The position numbers and the translations under genes are program-made. A DNA stretch of 12,487 nt, from assembly GCA_958427155.1 (NCBI GenBank), contig CAUABB010000024.1, forward strand, positions 1 to 12,487, in the 5' to 3' direction. The notes below the pieces were generated by a model. It did no database searches. It was given only the letters and a program-made list of their open reading frames with translations, and was not told the DNA's origin. This DNA is from an uncultured Oscillospiraceae bacterium (GTDB lineage: Bacteria > Bacillota > Clostridia > Oscillospirales > Ruminococcaceae). Positions 11,594 to 12,487 of this stretch are shown piece after piece; the stretch's first letter is position 1; each line of letters opens with the position of its first letter.

Positions 11594-12487
11594 ATGGATT
11601 TTAGCTTGATTTTCGGGTATCCTCTTGGATGGGTAATGTGGCTCTTTTACCAGGTGGTACAGAATTATGGAGTTGCAATTTTACTTTTTACCCTTTTTAC
11701 CAGGGTTCTGCTTTATCCCCTTGGCGTCAAACAGCAGAAGTCTTCTGCCAGAATGGCAATTTTTCAGCCTAAAATAGCTGCTCTGCAAAAAAAATATAAA
11801 AACAATAAGCAAAAGCTTCAGGAAGAGACCATGAAGCTTTATGAGGAGGAAGGCTATAACCCGATGAGTGGCTGCCTTCCACTCTTGATCCAGCTTCCAA
11901 TTCTTTTTGGATTGATTAATGTTATTTACAATCCTTTGACTCATATGCTGCGGATTCCGGATACCCTGATCTCCAAGGCAACTGAGATTGCGCAGGGTCT
12001 AGAGGGCTATGTACAGACAACGTCCCAAATTAGTGTCATCAACGCTGTCAAAGCGGATCCATCCGCTTTCAGTGCGGCTCTTCCAGCGGATGTTATCCAG
12101 TCGATCCAGAATTTTGATCTGAGTTTTCTGGGATTTAATCTTGGTTCGGTTGCTCCTTTCGCGTGGGATGTTCTGATTATCATACCAATCTTGTCCGGTA
12201 TTACTTCTGTTCTTGCGACTGTCATAGCCATGAAATTTAACTATAACAGCCGGGTTGAAGGTGCTCAGCAGATGAACGGTATGACCAAGGGTATGATGTT
12301 TATCATGCCGCTGTTCTCGCTGTTTTTTGCGTTTCAGGTTCCGGTTGGCGTTGTTGTTTACTGGATTATGTCCAATATTTTTATGGGACTTCAAACGTTT
12401 GTCCTATATAAGATTTATACACCGGAAAAGATGGAAGAAATTCTGGCTCGAGATAAAGAAAAGAAAAAAGGAAAAAAGAAAAAGAAA
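11594..12487 (+). CDS. yidC: Membrane protein insertase YidC/Oxa1, C-terminal end off the window
   Basis: The frame is open from ATG 11594 to the right edge, 298 codons so far. It inserts membrane proteins with or without SecYEG. The first segment (about 25-45) contains the conserved Arg (R37) of the hydrophilic groove. The cytoplasmic coiled hairpin is K-I-A-A-L-Q-K-K-Y at 60-68 onward, ending in G-Y-N-P-M-S-G-C-L-P-L-L-I-Q-L-P-I. Further helices are near 94-112, 190-212, 232-252 and 253-272, then a lysine-rich tail. No lipobox or long signal peptide is visible, unlike B. subtilis SpoIIIJ. The stretch between helices 2 and 3 (about 114-188) is long for a Gram-positive YidC. GGGGG 7 nt before ATG serves as ribosome site. 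It follows yidD by 33 bp. Confidence 0.96.
   Translation, partial: MDFSLIFGYPLGWVMWLFYQVVQNYGVAILLFTLFTRVLLYPLGVKQQKSSARMAIFQPKIAALQKKYKNNKQKLQEETMKLYEEEGYNPMSGCLPLLIQLPILFGLINVIYNPLTHMLRIPDTLISKATEIAQGLEGYVQTTSQISVINAVKADPSAFSAALPADVIQSIQNFDLSFLGFNLGSVAPFAWDVLIIIPILSGITSVLATVIAMKFNYNSRVEGAQQMNGMTKGMMFIMPLFSLFFAFQVPVGVVVYWIMSNIFMGLQTFVLYKIYTPEKMEEILARDKEKKKGKKKKK

Noticed and set aside
11999..12394. 131-codon minus-strand frame opposite yidC
   Set aside because: Antisense shadow of the conserved YidC reading frame.

Overview
The window is the chromosomal replication-origin region of a Gram-positive bacterium of the phylum Bacillota, probably class Clostridia and near Oscillospirales/Ruminococcaceae. 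The gene order dnaA-dnaN-yaaA-recF-remB-gyrB-gyrA, with rpmH-rnpA-yidD-yidC diverging from dnaA, is the classical Bacillota origin arrangement. The remB (DUF370) gene and the A/G-rich Shine-Dalgarno sites (AGGAGG, GGAG) fit Bacillota. The clostridial assignment is an inference from remembered protein motifs in DnaA, GyrB and GyrA and from the moderate-to-low G+C.

Layout, left to right. Positions 1-119 (minus) hold the N-terminal end of an aldo/keto reductase, read off the left edge from a consensus sigma-A promoter at 163-191. A strong terminator (275-305) closes the large minus-strand cluster. In its direction of transcription that cluster runs dnaA (10027-8690), the dnaA-dnaN spacer with oriC (8689-8303), dnaN, yaaA, recF, remB, gyrB, a two-helix membrane protein resembling the YcxB-like family, and gyrA. 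Spacers downstream of dnaN are short and yaaA/recF overlap, so this part looks like one operon.

The dnaA-dnaN spacer shows a readable origin: five same-orientation DnaA boxes (four exact TTTTCCACA, one TTTTTCACA), a DnaA-trio-like run preceded by a short GC element, a very A+T-rich unwinding segment, a 10-bp inverted repeat bracketing trio and unwinding segment, and a candidate dnaN promoter. No exact DnaA box was found in the 609-bp dnaA-rpmH spacer, so the origin looks one-sided rather than bipartite as in Bacillus subtilis.

The dnaA-rpmH spacer carries divergent promoters: TTGAAA-17-TATAAT for dnaA, giving a leader of about 290 nt, and TTGACA-17-TATACT for rpmH, giving about 130 nt. The dnaA leader contains two overlapping, mutually exclusive hairpins arranged like an antiterminator and terminator; this is the best candidate for something undescribed here. 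The rpmH leader contains a 24-codon reading frame whose stop overlaps the rpmH start.

To the right, rpmH is separated from rnpA by two terminator-like hairpins. rnpA and yidD overlap by 4 bp, and yidC follows and runs off the right edge. Together the genes serve replication initiation and clamp loading (DnaA, DnaN), repair (RecF), supercoiling (GyrA/GyrB), large ribosomal subunit and tRNA 5' processing (RpmH, RnpA, possibly YaaA), membrane protein insertion (YidC, YidD) and probably biofilm-type regulation (RemB). No rRNA, tRNA, CRISPR array or mobile element was seen.
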